Positions 1-4,888 of a stretch of 5,901 bases of DNA are shown here, piece after piece. Under the pieces are notes generated by a model, which was not told where the DNA came from, did not search any database, and saw only the letters and a program-made list of their open reading frames with translations. The position numbers and the translations under genes were made by a program. Origin of the DNA: Candidatus Nomurabacteria bacterium (lineage in GTDB: Bacteria; Patescibacteriota; Minisyncoccia; Phycocordibacterales; UBA9973); NCBI GenBank assembly GCA_943356395.1, contig CALRFC010000031.1, positions 2,914 through 8,814 of the forward strand, in the 5' to 3' direction. The first letter of the stretch is position 1; every line of letters begins with the position of its first letter.

Positions 1-1
1 A

Positions 2-130
2 TTGCTCGATATCTACTCTCAGCTGGAAGAGCTCATGAGCTATCTCAACAAAGAAGTCCCGACATTCCCGACGATCGTCCAAGAAGAAGCCGAAAAATTC
101 TACAAGGAAGCGATGGAGGTGCTGGGGTAG
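2..130 (+). CDS. 3' end of an unrecognised gene (C-terminal 42 residues)
   Basis: An open frame enters from the left edge and ends at TAG (128-130), giving 42 residues that begin LLDIYSQLEELMSYLNKEVP and end KFYKEAMEVLG. The stretch is acidic and looks helical on both sides of a short Pro-rich turn (VPTFPT). It uses the same G/C-ending codons as the neighbouring genes, and a hairpin terminator follows about 45 nt after the stop, so it is probably the true end of a real gene. I do not recognise the family and too little is present to assign a function. It is not in an operon with the helicase, because a terminator and a separate promoter lie between them. Confidence 0.6.
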   Translation: MLDIYSQLEELMSYLNKEVPTFPTIVQEEAEKFYKEAMEVLG

Positions 131-146
131 AACATGGGAAATAAAA

Positions 147-230
147 CATAGAACATGAATCATAGACCATAGAAAAAATCCGCCGTAGGCGGTTTTTTCA
201 TGATTTATGTTCTATGATTCATGATCTATA
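147..230. repeat. Imperfect inverted repeat flanking the terminator
   Basis: The arm CATAGAACATGAATCATAG (147-165) is the reverse complement of CTATGATTCATGATCTATA (212-230) at 17 of 19 positions. The terminator hairpin lies between the arms. The left arm shares words with the spacer upstream of 4889: ATCATAGACCAT occurs exactly at 159-170 and 4746-4757. Function is unknown. It may be a dispersed intergenic repeat or an extended RNA/DNA hairpin. Confidence 0.65.
173..198 (+). terminator. Rho-independent terminator of the upstream gene, possibly bidirectional
   Basis: A perfect 5-bp GC stem, CCGCC (180-184) and GGCGG (188-192), closes a GTA loop. It is preceded by six A (173-178) and followed directly by six T (193-198). 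The T run gives a terminator for the gene ending at 130. The A run makes the same hairpin terminator-like on the minus strand, although no convergent gene is visible. The A and T runs can also extend the stem past one T-T mismatch (179/193). Confidence 0.8.
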
Positions 231-249
231 TTTCGTGTTTCATACTCCA

Positions 250-258
250 TGCTATAGT
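250..258 (+). promoter_or_regulatory. Extended -10 promoter of the helicase gene (leaderless start)
   Basis: TGcTATAGT combines an extended -10 (TG at 250-251) with the hexamer TATAGT (253-258). No TTGACA-like -35 is seen about 17 nt upstream. Six nucleotides separate the hexamer from GTG at 265, so the usual -10 to +1 distance puts transcription start at or next to the G of the start codon. No Shine-Dalgarno sequence precedes the GTG, which fits a leaderless message. Confidence 0.6.
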
Positions 259-264
259 TACTTC

Positions 265-2175
265 GTGAATTATCTCGACACATTAAATCCTGCACAAAAA
301 GAAGCGGTGCTTCACACCGACGGGCCGCTCATGATCGTCGCGGGCGCGGGCGCGGGCAAGACGAAGACGCTCACGCACCGGATCGCGCATTTGGTCGCAG
401 GGGGCGTGCATCCGCAATCGATTCTTGCAATCACTTTCACAAACAAAGCCGCGCGGGAAATGCGCGAGCGCGTCGTGCACCTCCTCTCTTCGCGGCGCGC
501 GGAAGAGATGCCGTTCGTCGCGACCTTCCACGGATTCGGCGCATATCTCATCCGCGAGAATGCGCGCGAAGCGGGGTTGAACAGGAATTTCAGCATCTTG
601 GACGAGAGCGATACGGCTTCGATCATAAAAGAGATACTCATCGGGCGCGGCATCGATCCGAAACAGCAGGAGCCGAAAAAATTCCGCGCCATCATCTCGC
701 GCGCGAAAGGCGATTTCATCTCGCAGGAAGAATACGCGCGCGAAGCGCGCAATGCGTTCGAAGACACTGTGGCTTCGGTCTGGAGAGAATACGAGAAGCG
801 CCTCGAAAAAGAGAATGCTGTCGATTTCGACGATCTCCTCATAAAATCCGTCCTGCTCCTCGAGAAAGATGGGATCAGGAAAAAATATCAGGATCGCTTC
901 CGCTATATCCACATCGACGAGTATCAGGATACGAACGATGTGCAGTATGAGCTTTCGAAGCTCTTGGTCGGGGAAGAGAGGAATATCTGCGTCGTTGGTG
1001 ACGCCGATCAGAACATCTACAGCTGGCGCGGCGCCAACATGAAGAATATGCTCCATTTCGAACGCGATTATCCGAACGCGAAGATCGTCTTCCTCGAACA
1101 GAATTATCGCTCGACGAAAAAGATTCTCGAGGCGGCGAACGCCGTCATCGCGAAGAACACCGTCCGCGTGCCGAAAATCCTTTTCACCGACAACGGGGAC
1201 GGAAAAGACATCGGGCTCTTCAGCGCCTACGACGAGCGCGAAGAAGCCGAATTCGTAGCGGGAAACGCATACGCGCTCATCGGCGAAGGCGTCGACCCCG
1301 ACGAGATCGCCGTCCTCTATCGGGCCAATTTCCAATCGCGCATCATCGAAGAATCGTGCATCGGGTGCGATGTGCCGTACCAAGTCCTCGGCACGAAATT
1401 CTTCGAGCGCAAAGAAGTCAAAGATGTGCTCGCGTATATCCGCGCGGCGCGCAATCGCAACAATCTCGCCGACATCAGGCGGACGATAAATTCGCCCGCG
1501 CGCGGGATCGGAAAAGTCACGCTCTTGAAGATGTTTGCTGGCGAAGAAGGAAGCTTGCCCTATACTACGCAGGCAAAAATACTGTCGTATTACAAAATAC
1601 TCGATGCGATCCTCGAAGCCACCGAAGAGCGCTCGGTTTCGGAGGCCGTCAGATTCGCGATTCAAGCTTCGGGCATGGAAAACGCGCTCAAGAACGGGAG
1701 CGAGGAAGAGAAAGAGCGGTTCGAGAATGTGCAAGAATTGGTTTCGCTCGCGAAAAAATATGATTCGTATCCGCCGTCCGAAGGAATCGAGCTACTGCTC
1801 ACCGACGCGGCGCTCGCGAGCGATCAGGATTCGCTCGACAAGCCGGTCAAAGGCATCCGCTTGATGACCGTGCACGCCGCAAAAGGGCTCGAATTCAGAT
1901 ATGTTTTTGTCGTCGGACTCGAAGACGGGCTCTTCCCGCATGAAAAAGATTTTTCCGCGAGCACCGAAGAGCAGGAGGAAGAGCGGCGGCTCTTTTATGT
2001 GGCGGTCACGCGGGCGAGAGAGAAATTGTTCCTTTGTTATGCGAACATGCGGACGATTTTCGGCATGCGCCAGACGAACATTCCGTCGCCCTTCATTTTC
2101 GACATTCCGGAGCGGCTGATAGAAGTCATCGAAAGGAAGAACGACGGAGATAATGAAATGGTTTTGAATTTTTAG
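265..2175 (+). CDS. UvrD/PcrA-family superfamily 1A 3'-5' DNA helicase
   Basis: This 636-residue protein is an ATP-driven 3'-5' DNA helicase of the UvrD/PcrA/Rep group, which acts in nucleotide excision repair, mismatch repair and removal of proteins from DNA. Visible motifs in order: Q-motif region LNPAQKEAV (7-15), Walker A AGAGAGKT (26-33), motif Ia TFTNKAA (57-63), Walker B DEYQDT (218-223), motif III GDADQNIYSWRGA (245-257), motif IV QNYRST (279-284), motif V TVHAAKGLEF (535-544) and motif VI LFYVAVTRAR (576-585), so it should be catalytically intact. The GTG at 265 is chosen because MNYLDTLNPAQKEAV fits family N-termini and the start lies 6 nt after a -10 box. The in-frame ATG at 214 would add 17 residues encoded by intergenic repeat. 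PcrA and UvrD usually run about 720-740 residues. This protein stops soon after FIFDIPERLIE, so it lacks most of the C-terminal region that in PcrA contacts RNA polymerase. Whether it is the functional equivalent of pcrA, uvrD or rep cannot be settled here, so no symbol is given. Confidence 0.95.
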   Translation: MNYLDTLNPAQKEAVLHTDGPLMIVAGAGAGKTKTLTHRIAHLVAGGVHPQSILAITFTNKAAREMRERVVHLLSSRRAEEMPFVATFHGFGAYLIRENAREAGLNRNFSILDESDTASIIKEILIGRGIDPKQQEPKKFRAIISRAKGDFISQEEYAREARNAFEDTVASVWREYEKRLEKENAVDFDDLLIKSVLLLEKDGIRKKYQDRFRYIHIDEYQDTNDVQYELSKLLVGEERNICVVGDADQNIYSWRGANMKNMLHFERDYPNAKIVFLEQNYRSTKKILEAANAVIAKNTVRVPKILFTDNGDGKDIGLFSAYDEREEAEFVAGNAYALIGEGVDPDEIAVLYRANFQSRIIEESCIGCDVPYQVLGTKFFERKEVKDVLAYIRAARNRNNLADIRRTINSPARGIGKVTLLKMFAGEEGSLPYTTQAKILSYYKILDAILEATEERSVSEAVRFAIQASGMENALKNGSEEEKERFENVQELVSLAKKYDSYPPSEGIELLLTDAALASDQDSLDKPVKGIRLMTVHAAKGLEFRYVFVVGLEDGLFPHEKDFSASTEEQEEERRLFYVAVTRAREKLFLCYANMRTIFGMRQTNIPSPFIFDIPERLIEVIERKNDGDNEMVLNF

Positions 2176-2191
2176 AAATAAATAAACGAAT

Positions 2192-2257
2192 CAAGCTTTT
2201 TGCTTTCAGCTTCTGTATTAAAAAGCTAAAAGCAATCAGCAAAAAGCTGGAAGCTTG
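2192..2257. repeat. AGCTTTTTGC-word hairpin between helicase and membrane-protein genes
   Basis: TTGCTTTCAGCTT (2200-2212) pairs with AAGCTAAAAGCAA (2223-2235) across a 10-nt loop with one mismatch. An outer pair, CAAGCTT (2192-2198) with AAGCTTG (2251-2257), encloses it. The right side carries the word CAAAAAGCTGGAAGC (2240-2254), which recurs twice inside rsmA. It lies just after the helicase stop and could help terminate or stabilise that transcript, but no T run follows the outer stem, so it is not called a terminator. Confidence 0.6.
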
Positions 2258-2278
2258 TCCTTATCCTTATTCTTATTC

Positions 2279-2287
2279 TGTTATACT
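2279..2287 (+). promoter_or_regulatory. Extended -10 promoter of the membrane-protein/rsmA pair (leaderless start)
   Basis: TGtTATACT has TG at 2279-2280 and hexamer TATACT at 2282-2287. Exactly 6 nt separate it from the ATG at 2294, the same spacing as upstream of 265 and 3901. No -35 box or Shine-Dalgarno sequence is visible. A pyrimidine-rich run of CTTAT words (2259-2278) lies directly upstream. The promoter probably serves both 2294-2911 and the overlapping rsmA. Confidence 0.6.
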
Positions 2288-2293
2288 TATCCA

Positions 2294-2911
2294 ATGAATC
2301 CCAAGTCCAGTGTTCCGTTCCCCGCGTTCGCCTTCGTCTTTGCGGTCATGATGGATATCTTGTCGATCGCGCTCGATGACCTTTTCGGCTTCGGCGTCAT
2401 CACATCGTTCATCGCATGGCCCGTGCTTTTTCTCTGGGCACTCACGAAATATCAGGCGTTCAAGCAGAGTCTCAAGGGCAACAAGAACGGAGACATCGAG
2501 AAGAAATTTTTCTCGCGCATGATGCGGCGCCTCGGATTAAACGCGCTCATTGAAATCATTCCATTTTTGAATATCGCGCCCGGCTACATCATGTTCGTAT
2601 GGGGCATCTGGAATAAGGAAAAGAAATTGAAGGAAGAGAGCGACAAGAAATACGCGGCGGAACAGAAAGCGAAGCAGGCGGCGGCGCGAGCGCAGGTCGA
2701 AACAGGAATCGCACAAGCACAGCAAGAAGAACAGGGTGCGGAAGAGAGAGAAGACGAGGAAAATCTGATCGCGGAAGAAGAGGCGGAGAAAGAGGACGAG
2801 AGCGTCTTTTCGCTCTATGAAAGGGCCAAGATGGAAACCGGAAACCAAATTCCTAACAGCAAGACGAGCCCGACGCTCGATCTCCGCGATGCGAAAAAGC
2901 GCAATGAATAA
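2294..2911 (+). CDS. Unrecognised membrane protein, three predicted TM helices and a charged tail
   Basis: The protein has 205 residues and I do not recognise the family. Three hydrophobic segments are visible: about 9-28 (PAFAFVFAVMMDILSIALD), 31-50 (FGFGVITSFIAWPVLFLWAL) and 84-103 (LIEIIPFLNIAPGYIMFVW). A basic loop with KGNKNGDIEKKFFSRMMRR lies between the last two. From about residue 106 the chain is strongly charged and Lys/Glu/Ala/Gln-rich, probably a long helix or coiled coil, ending in a polar tail. The IIPFLNIAPGY pattern (Pro and Gly inside a helix) resembles small CPR membrane proteins I know only as uncharacterised. ATG 2294 is preferred over the in-frame ATG at 2255, because 2255 lies in repeat upstream of the -10 box and would add residues without good membrane or family features. 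The gene overlaps the rsmA start by 8 nt, so translational coupling is likely. The link to rsmA may be positional only. Confidence 0.8.
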   Translation: MNPKSSVPFPAFAFVFAVMMDILSIALDDLFGFGVITSFIAWPVLFLWALTKYQAFKQSLKGNKNGDIEKKFFSRMMRRLGLNALIEIIPFLNIAPGYIMFVWGIWNKEKKLKEESDKKYAAEQKAKQAAARAQVETGIAQAQQEEQGAEEREDEENLIAEEEAEKEDESVFSLYERAKMETGNQIPNSKTSPTLDLRDAKKRNE

Positions 2912-3752
2912 TATGGCTTTTGCAAAAAAATCCCTCGGGCTAAAAAACTGGCAAGTTTCCGCCCGAGCCAAAAAGGCTTTAGGCCAGCATTTTTTGAAGT
3001 CGGAGCGCGCGCTCAAAGACATCGTTTCCGCCGGAGAAATAAAAAAGGGAGAAACAGTTCTCGAGATCGGGCCCGGGCAGGGCGCGCTCACGGAAAAATT
3101 GCTCGAAGCCGGAGCGCGCGTCGTAGCCGTCGAAAAAGATCGCGCGCTCATGCCCGTGCTTGAAGAAAAATTTGCAAAAGAAATCAAATCCGGAAAGCTC
3201 GAATTGATCGAGGACGACATATTAAAATTTGAAATTTCAAAAAGCTGGAAGCAAAAAGCTGGAAGCTGGAAGCTAATTGCAAACATTCCATACAACATCA
3301 CTGGCGCGATATTCAAGAAATTCCTCTCCGGAGAAAACCAGCCGGAAAAAATCGTCGTCCTCATCCAAAAAGAAGTCGCGGAGAGGATCATCGCTCGCGA
3401 CAAGAAAGAGAGTGTCCTTTCGCTTTCAGTGAAGGCGTACGGAAATCCGAAAATAATTTCCCATGTCCCGCGCGGAGCGTTCGTGCCCGCGCCAAATGTT
3501 GATTCAGCTATTCTGGAAATTGACAATATAAATCGAAATAATTTCAAAAATAAAAAAGAAGAAGATTTATTTTTCCGAATTATTCATGCGGGATTCAAGA
3601 GCAAGCGCAAGAAGCTCATCCGGAATCTGGAATCGGAAATCAAGCCGGAAATCCTGAAAAAGGTTTTTGAAAAGCTCTCGCTTTCGGAAAATGCTCGTGC
3701 CGAGGATCTCCCGCTCCAAACATGGCTCGCACTCGCGCGCGAGCGCATCTGA
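2904..3752 (+). CDS. rsmA: 16S rRNA dimethyladenosine transferase RsmA (KsgA)
   Basis: RsmA uses S-adenosylmethionine to dimethylate two adjacent adenines in the 3'-terminal helix of 16S rRNA, a late and nearly universal step of small-subunit assembly in the cytoplasm. With the start at 2904 the protein has 282 residues, close to the family norm. Visible motifs: LGQHFLKS (26-33), SAM-binding EIGPGQGALT (54-63), acidic E77 and D79 after strand 2, EDDILKF (103-109), the family NIPY motif (127-130) and QKEVAERI (155-162), then FVPAPNVDSAI and a basic FKSKRKKLIRNL segment in the C-terminal RNA-binding part. ATG 2904 overlaps the upstream TAA (2909-2911). ATG 2913, one base after that stop, is an equal alternative giving 279 residues. 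No Shine-Dalgarno sequence precedes either, so termination-reinitiation is likely. Oddities: an N-terminal near-duplication (AKKSLG at 7-12, AKKALG at 22-27) and an intergenic repeat word in the linker at residues 112-123. The antibiotic-related symbol ksgA is a synonym. Confidence 0.95.
   Translation: MNNMAFAKKSLGLKNWQVSARAKKALGQHFLKSERALKDIVSAGEIKKGETVLEIGPGQGALTEKLLEAGARVVAVEKDRALMPVLEEKFAKEIKSGKLELIEDDILKFEISKSWKQKAGSWKLIANIPYNITGAIFKKFLSGENQPEKIVVLIQKEVAERIIARDKKESVLSLSVKAYGNPKIISHVPRGAFVPAPNVDSAILEIDNINRNNFKNKKEEDLFFRIIHAGFKSKRKKLIRNLESEIKPEILKKVFEKLSLSENARAEDLPLQTWLALARERI
2934..2967 (+). repeat. Hairpin inside the 5' coding region of rsmA
   Basis: CTCGGGC (2934-2940) pairs perfectly with GCCCGAG (2961-2967). 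Inside, AAACT (2945-2949) pairs with AGTTT (2954-2958) around a GGCA tetraloop, with a small asymmetric internal loop (TAAA against CC). It lies 20-30 nt after the start codon, where mRNA structure can limit initiation or re-initiation. It coincides with the extra residues between the two AKKxLG copies. Confidence 0.55.
3238..3273 (+). repeat. Tandem copies of the CAAAAAGCTGGAAGC word inside rsmA
   Basis: The 15-mer CAAAAAGCTGGAAGC occurs at 3238-3252 and again at 3252-3266, sharing one C, followed by a partial copy TGGAAGC (3267-3273). The same 15-mer is in the spacer at 2240-2254. The 14-nt period shifts the frame, so one copy reads SWK and the next AGSW. The encoded residues (about 112-123) fall in the variable linker just before the NIPY motif. 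Confidence 0.85.
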
Positions 3753-3770
3753 ATTTTCTTCCATTTTCTC

Positions 3771-3802
3771 CCTACAATTCTGACGGCCGTCAGAATTGTA
3801 GG
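3771..3802. repeat. Perfect 32-bp palindrome downstream of rsmA
   Basis: CCTACAATTCTGACGG (3771-3786) is followed directly by its exact reverse complement (3787-3802), with no spacer and no mismatch, centred on CGGCCG. It begins 18 nt after the rsmA stop. It could fold as a long hairpin and block transcription or protect the mRNA 3' end. Neither strand has a T run after it, so it is not a standard intrinsic terminator. A dimeric DNA-binding protein site or a dispersed palindromic element are alternatives. Confidence 0.85.
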
Positions 3803-3888
3803 TAATGAAGGTTTGGTGTCTTGGGTTCTTATGATTTTCGTTATGCGTTCCATGCTATGTGTTATGTGATAAAAAATTTTCCGCATGT
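3803..3888. repeat. TTATG-word array upstream of the peptidoglycan-binding gene
   Basis: This AT-rich spacer is built of related words such as GTTATGCG (3840-3847), GCTATGTGTT (3854-3863) and TTATGTG. GTTATGCG recurs at 3946-3953, 3960-3967 and 4805-4812, and GCTATGTGTT at 4812-4821. No gene is evident. The array leads into the promoter at 3886. Confidence 0.5.
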
Positions 3889-3894
3889 TATAAT
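3886..3894 (+). promoter_or_regulatory. Consensus extended -10 promoter of the peptidoglycan-binding gene (leaderless start)
   Basis: TGtTATAAT is a perfect extended -10, with TG at 3886-3887 and TATAAT at 3889-3894. Six nucleotides (TTTTTC) separate it from the ATG at 3901. There is no Shine-Dalgarno sequence and no clear -35. This is the strongest promoter candidate in the window. Confidence 0.7.
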
Positions 3895-3900
3895 TTTTTC

Positions 3901-4617
3901 ATGATAAGAACTTCTGGCATTGTTTTTCCGCGTTTCTCGCTATGCGTTATGCGCTTCGTGTTATGCGTTTTGGTTCTTATCCTTTACCCTTATTCTTTTC
4001 TCCATGCTTCCGGTCTCCCGTTCGGCGGGATCGTGACAACCGTCCCGCAATCGACGACGCCGTCCGCCACCTGCACCGGCACATCTTTTTCCATCAATCC
4101 GACGAACGGCGCGCCGGCAGGCCCGTACTATATTTCCGTGCCGTTGAGCGGACCACCGTCGCCTGCGGGCGGAATCTTGGGAACATACGCGCCGTCCGTC
4201 GGACCGTGCTGTATCCCAAGCAGTGCCGGATGCACGCCGGTTACGACATATTTGGTACAGACATACGGGGTCGGCGGGGGAGGCGGCAATTACAATAGCG
4301 ATTCCACTTCTTCTGTTTTGGGCGGCGACACCGGCGGCGGAGGCGACAGCACGAGTCAGCCGTCGCAAAGAACGAGCGGCGGCGGAAATTCCGGATCAGC
4401 GACCGGAAGCGATAATATTCGGCGGGGATCTTCCGGAGAGAGCGTGCGCCAACTCCAAAAGTCGCTTAACACGGCGCTCAAAACAAATCTCGCGGAAGAC
4501 GGCATCTTCGGCGAAAAAACGCTCCGCGCCGTCATCGATTTCCAAAAATCCCGCGGACTGTCTCCGGACGGAATCGCCGGCCCAAAAACAAAAGCGGAGC
4601 TCTTGTTATCTATGTAA
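3901..4617 (+). CDS. Secreted protein with C-terminal peptidoglycan-binding (PG_binding_1) domain
   Basis: The protein has 238 residues. An N-terminal signal peptide is visible: basic start, hydrophobic core FVLCVLVLILYPYSFL (19-34) and a probable cut after HA (35-36), leaving a mature protein that starts SGLPFGG. Residues about 37-122 form a Pro/Thr/Ser-rich region with four cysteines (58, 103, 104, 111) that could form disulfides outside the cell. Residues 123-172 are a Gly/Ser/Thr-rich low-complexity linker. Residues 173-238 match the PG_binding_1 pattern: RRGSSGESVRQLQKSLN, then DGIFGEKTLRAVIDFQKSRGL, then DGIAGPKTKAEL. That domain family binds peptidoglycan. I see no catalytic domain, so the likely role is to hold the N-terminal region at the wall; what that region does is unknown. 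ATG 3901 is chosen because it lies 6 nt after a consensus -10 and begins the signal peptide. The in-frame ATG at 3859 is inside upstream repeat. An internal ATG at 3949 would also leave a signal peptide but has no -10 box. Confidence 0.85.
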   Translation: MIRTSGIVFPRFSLCVMRFVLCVLVLILYPYSFLHASGLPFGGIVTTVPQSTTPSATCTGTSFSINPTNGAPAGPYYISVPLSGPPSPAGGILGTYAPSVGPCCIPSSAGCTPVTTYLVQTYGVGGGGGNYNSDSTSSVLGGDTGGGGDSTSQPSQRTSGGGNSGSATGSDNIRRGSSGESVRQLQKSLNTALKTNLAEDGIFGEKTLRAVIDFQKSRGLSPDGIAGPKTKAELLLSM

Positions 4618-4730
4618 AAACACTGCACTCCGATGCGAATAATGAACATACCTCGATGCCAATATACGAATCGTACTAATGATACCAATGAGACTCAAAG
4701 CACCAAATAACAAATCTCAAATGACAAACG
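4618..4730. other. Word-like intergenic sequence, no gene seen
   Basis: This AT-rich stretch has short reiterated motifs (ATGCGAATAATGAAC, ATACGAATCGTACTAATG, ACCAATG, CAAATAACAAATCTCAAATG) and stops in the forward frames. No promoter, RNA gene or terminator with a GC stem is evident. With the inverted repeat and promoter that follow, it makes up the 271-nt gap before the gene at 4889. Confidence 0.5.
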
Positions 4731-4801
4731 GAACATAGATCATGGATCATAGACCATTTTTTTGATTGTTTTTCATGGTTTATGATTCACGGTTTATGTT
4801 C
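4731..4801. repeat. 27-nt inverted repeat with T-rich loop
   Basis: The arm at 4731-4757 (GAACATAGATCATGG...GACCAT) faces the arm at 4775-4801 (ATGGTTTATGATTCACGG...GTTC). Twenty-one of 27 positions are Watson-Crick complementary. Five of the other six become G-U pairs in a + strand RNA, leaving one A-C mismatch. The 17-nt loop (4758-4774) is mostly T. The left arm shares ATCATAGACCAT with the repeat at 147-230. The seven T after CCAT, behind a weak ATGG/CCAT stem, might also slow RNA polymerase after the upstream gene. Confidence 0.7.
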
Positions 4802-4869
4802 AATGTTATGCGCTATGTGTTTTGTGTTCCATTGGTATATTTGCATCGGGGTTTTTGTTGTGCGTTGTA

Positions 4870-4878
4870 TGTTATACT
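4870..4878 (+). promoter_or_regulatory. Extended -10 promoter of the EF-hand-loop protein gene
   Basis: TGtTATACT has TG at 4870-4871 and TATACT at 4873-4878, the same nine bases as at 2279-2287. Ten nucleotides separate it from the ATG at 4889, so the leader would be about 3-5 nt, too short for a Shine-Dalgarno sequence. No -35 box is seen. Confidence 0.6.
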
Positions 4879-4888
4879 TTCTTCCGTA

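Noticed and set aside
214..264. Upstream in-frame ATG for the helicase
   Set aside because: The added 17 residues are encoded by intergenic repeat, and the extended -10 (250-258) would lie inside the gene. GTG 265 fits family N-termini.
283..1734. 483-codon open frame on the minus strand opposite the helicase gene
   Set aside because: It lies wholly antisense to a gene with every helicase motif. Its translation is Arg/Asp/Phe-rich with no recognisable domain, as expected from the third-position G/C bias of the real gene.
2817..2903. Upstream in-frame ATG for rsmA
   Set aside because: It would overlap the upstream gene by 95 nt and add a 29-residue Arg/Lys-rich stretch that is the out-of-frame reading of the membrane-protein tail.
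2537..3547. 336-codon minus-strand open frame across two genes
   Set aside because: It spans parts of the membrane-protein gene and rsmA in antisense, has low-complexity Arg/Phe/Leu composition and shows no domain.
3771..3802. Calling the 32-bp palindrome an intrinsic terminator
   Set aside because: No T run follows on the + strand (TAATGAAGG), and the minus strand reads into A/G-rich sequence, so the U-tract requirement is not met.
4223..4642. 139-codon alternative-frame open reading frame over the Gly/Ser-rich linker
   Set aside because: It is an Ala/Arg-rich frame shift of the GGC/GGA codons of the real gene and lacks the signal peptide and peptidoglycan-binding motif of the main frame.
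4766..4888. Upstream in-frame ATG for the EF-hand-loop protein
   Set aside because: The extra 41 residues come from the right arm of the inverted repeat and the word array, and the promoter at 4870 would become internal. The 4889 start leaves a clean N-terminal anchor.
4618..4888. CRISPR array or small RNA gene in the long spacer
   Set aside because: The repeats are short, degenerate and irregularly spaced with no constant repeat/spacer alternation. No tRNA-like cloverleaf or known RNA motif was recognised.
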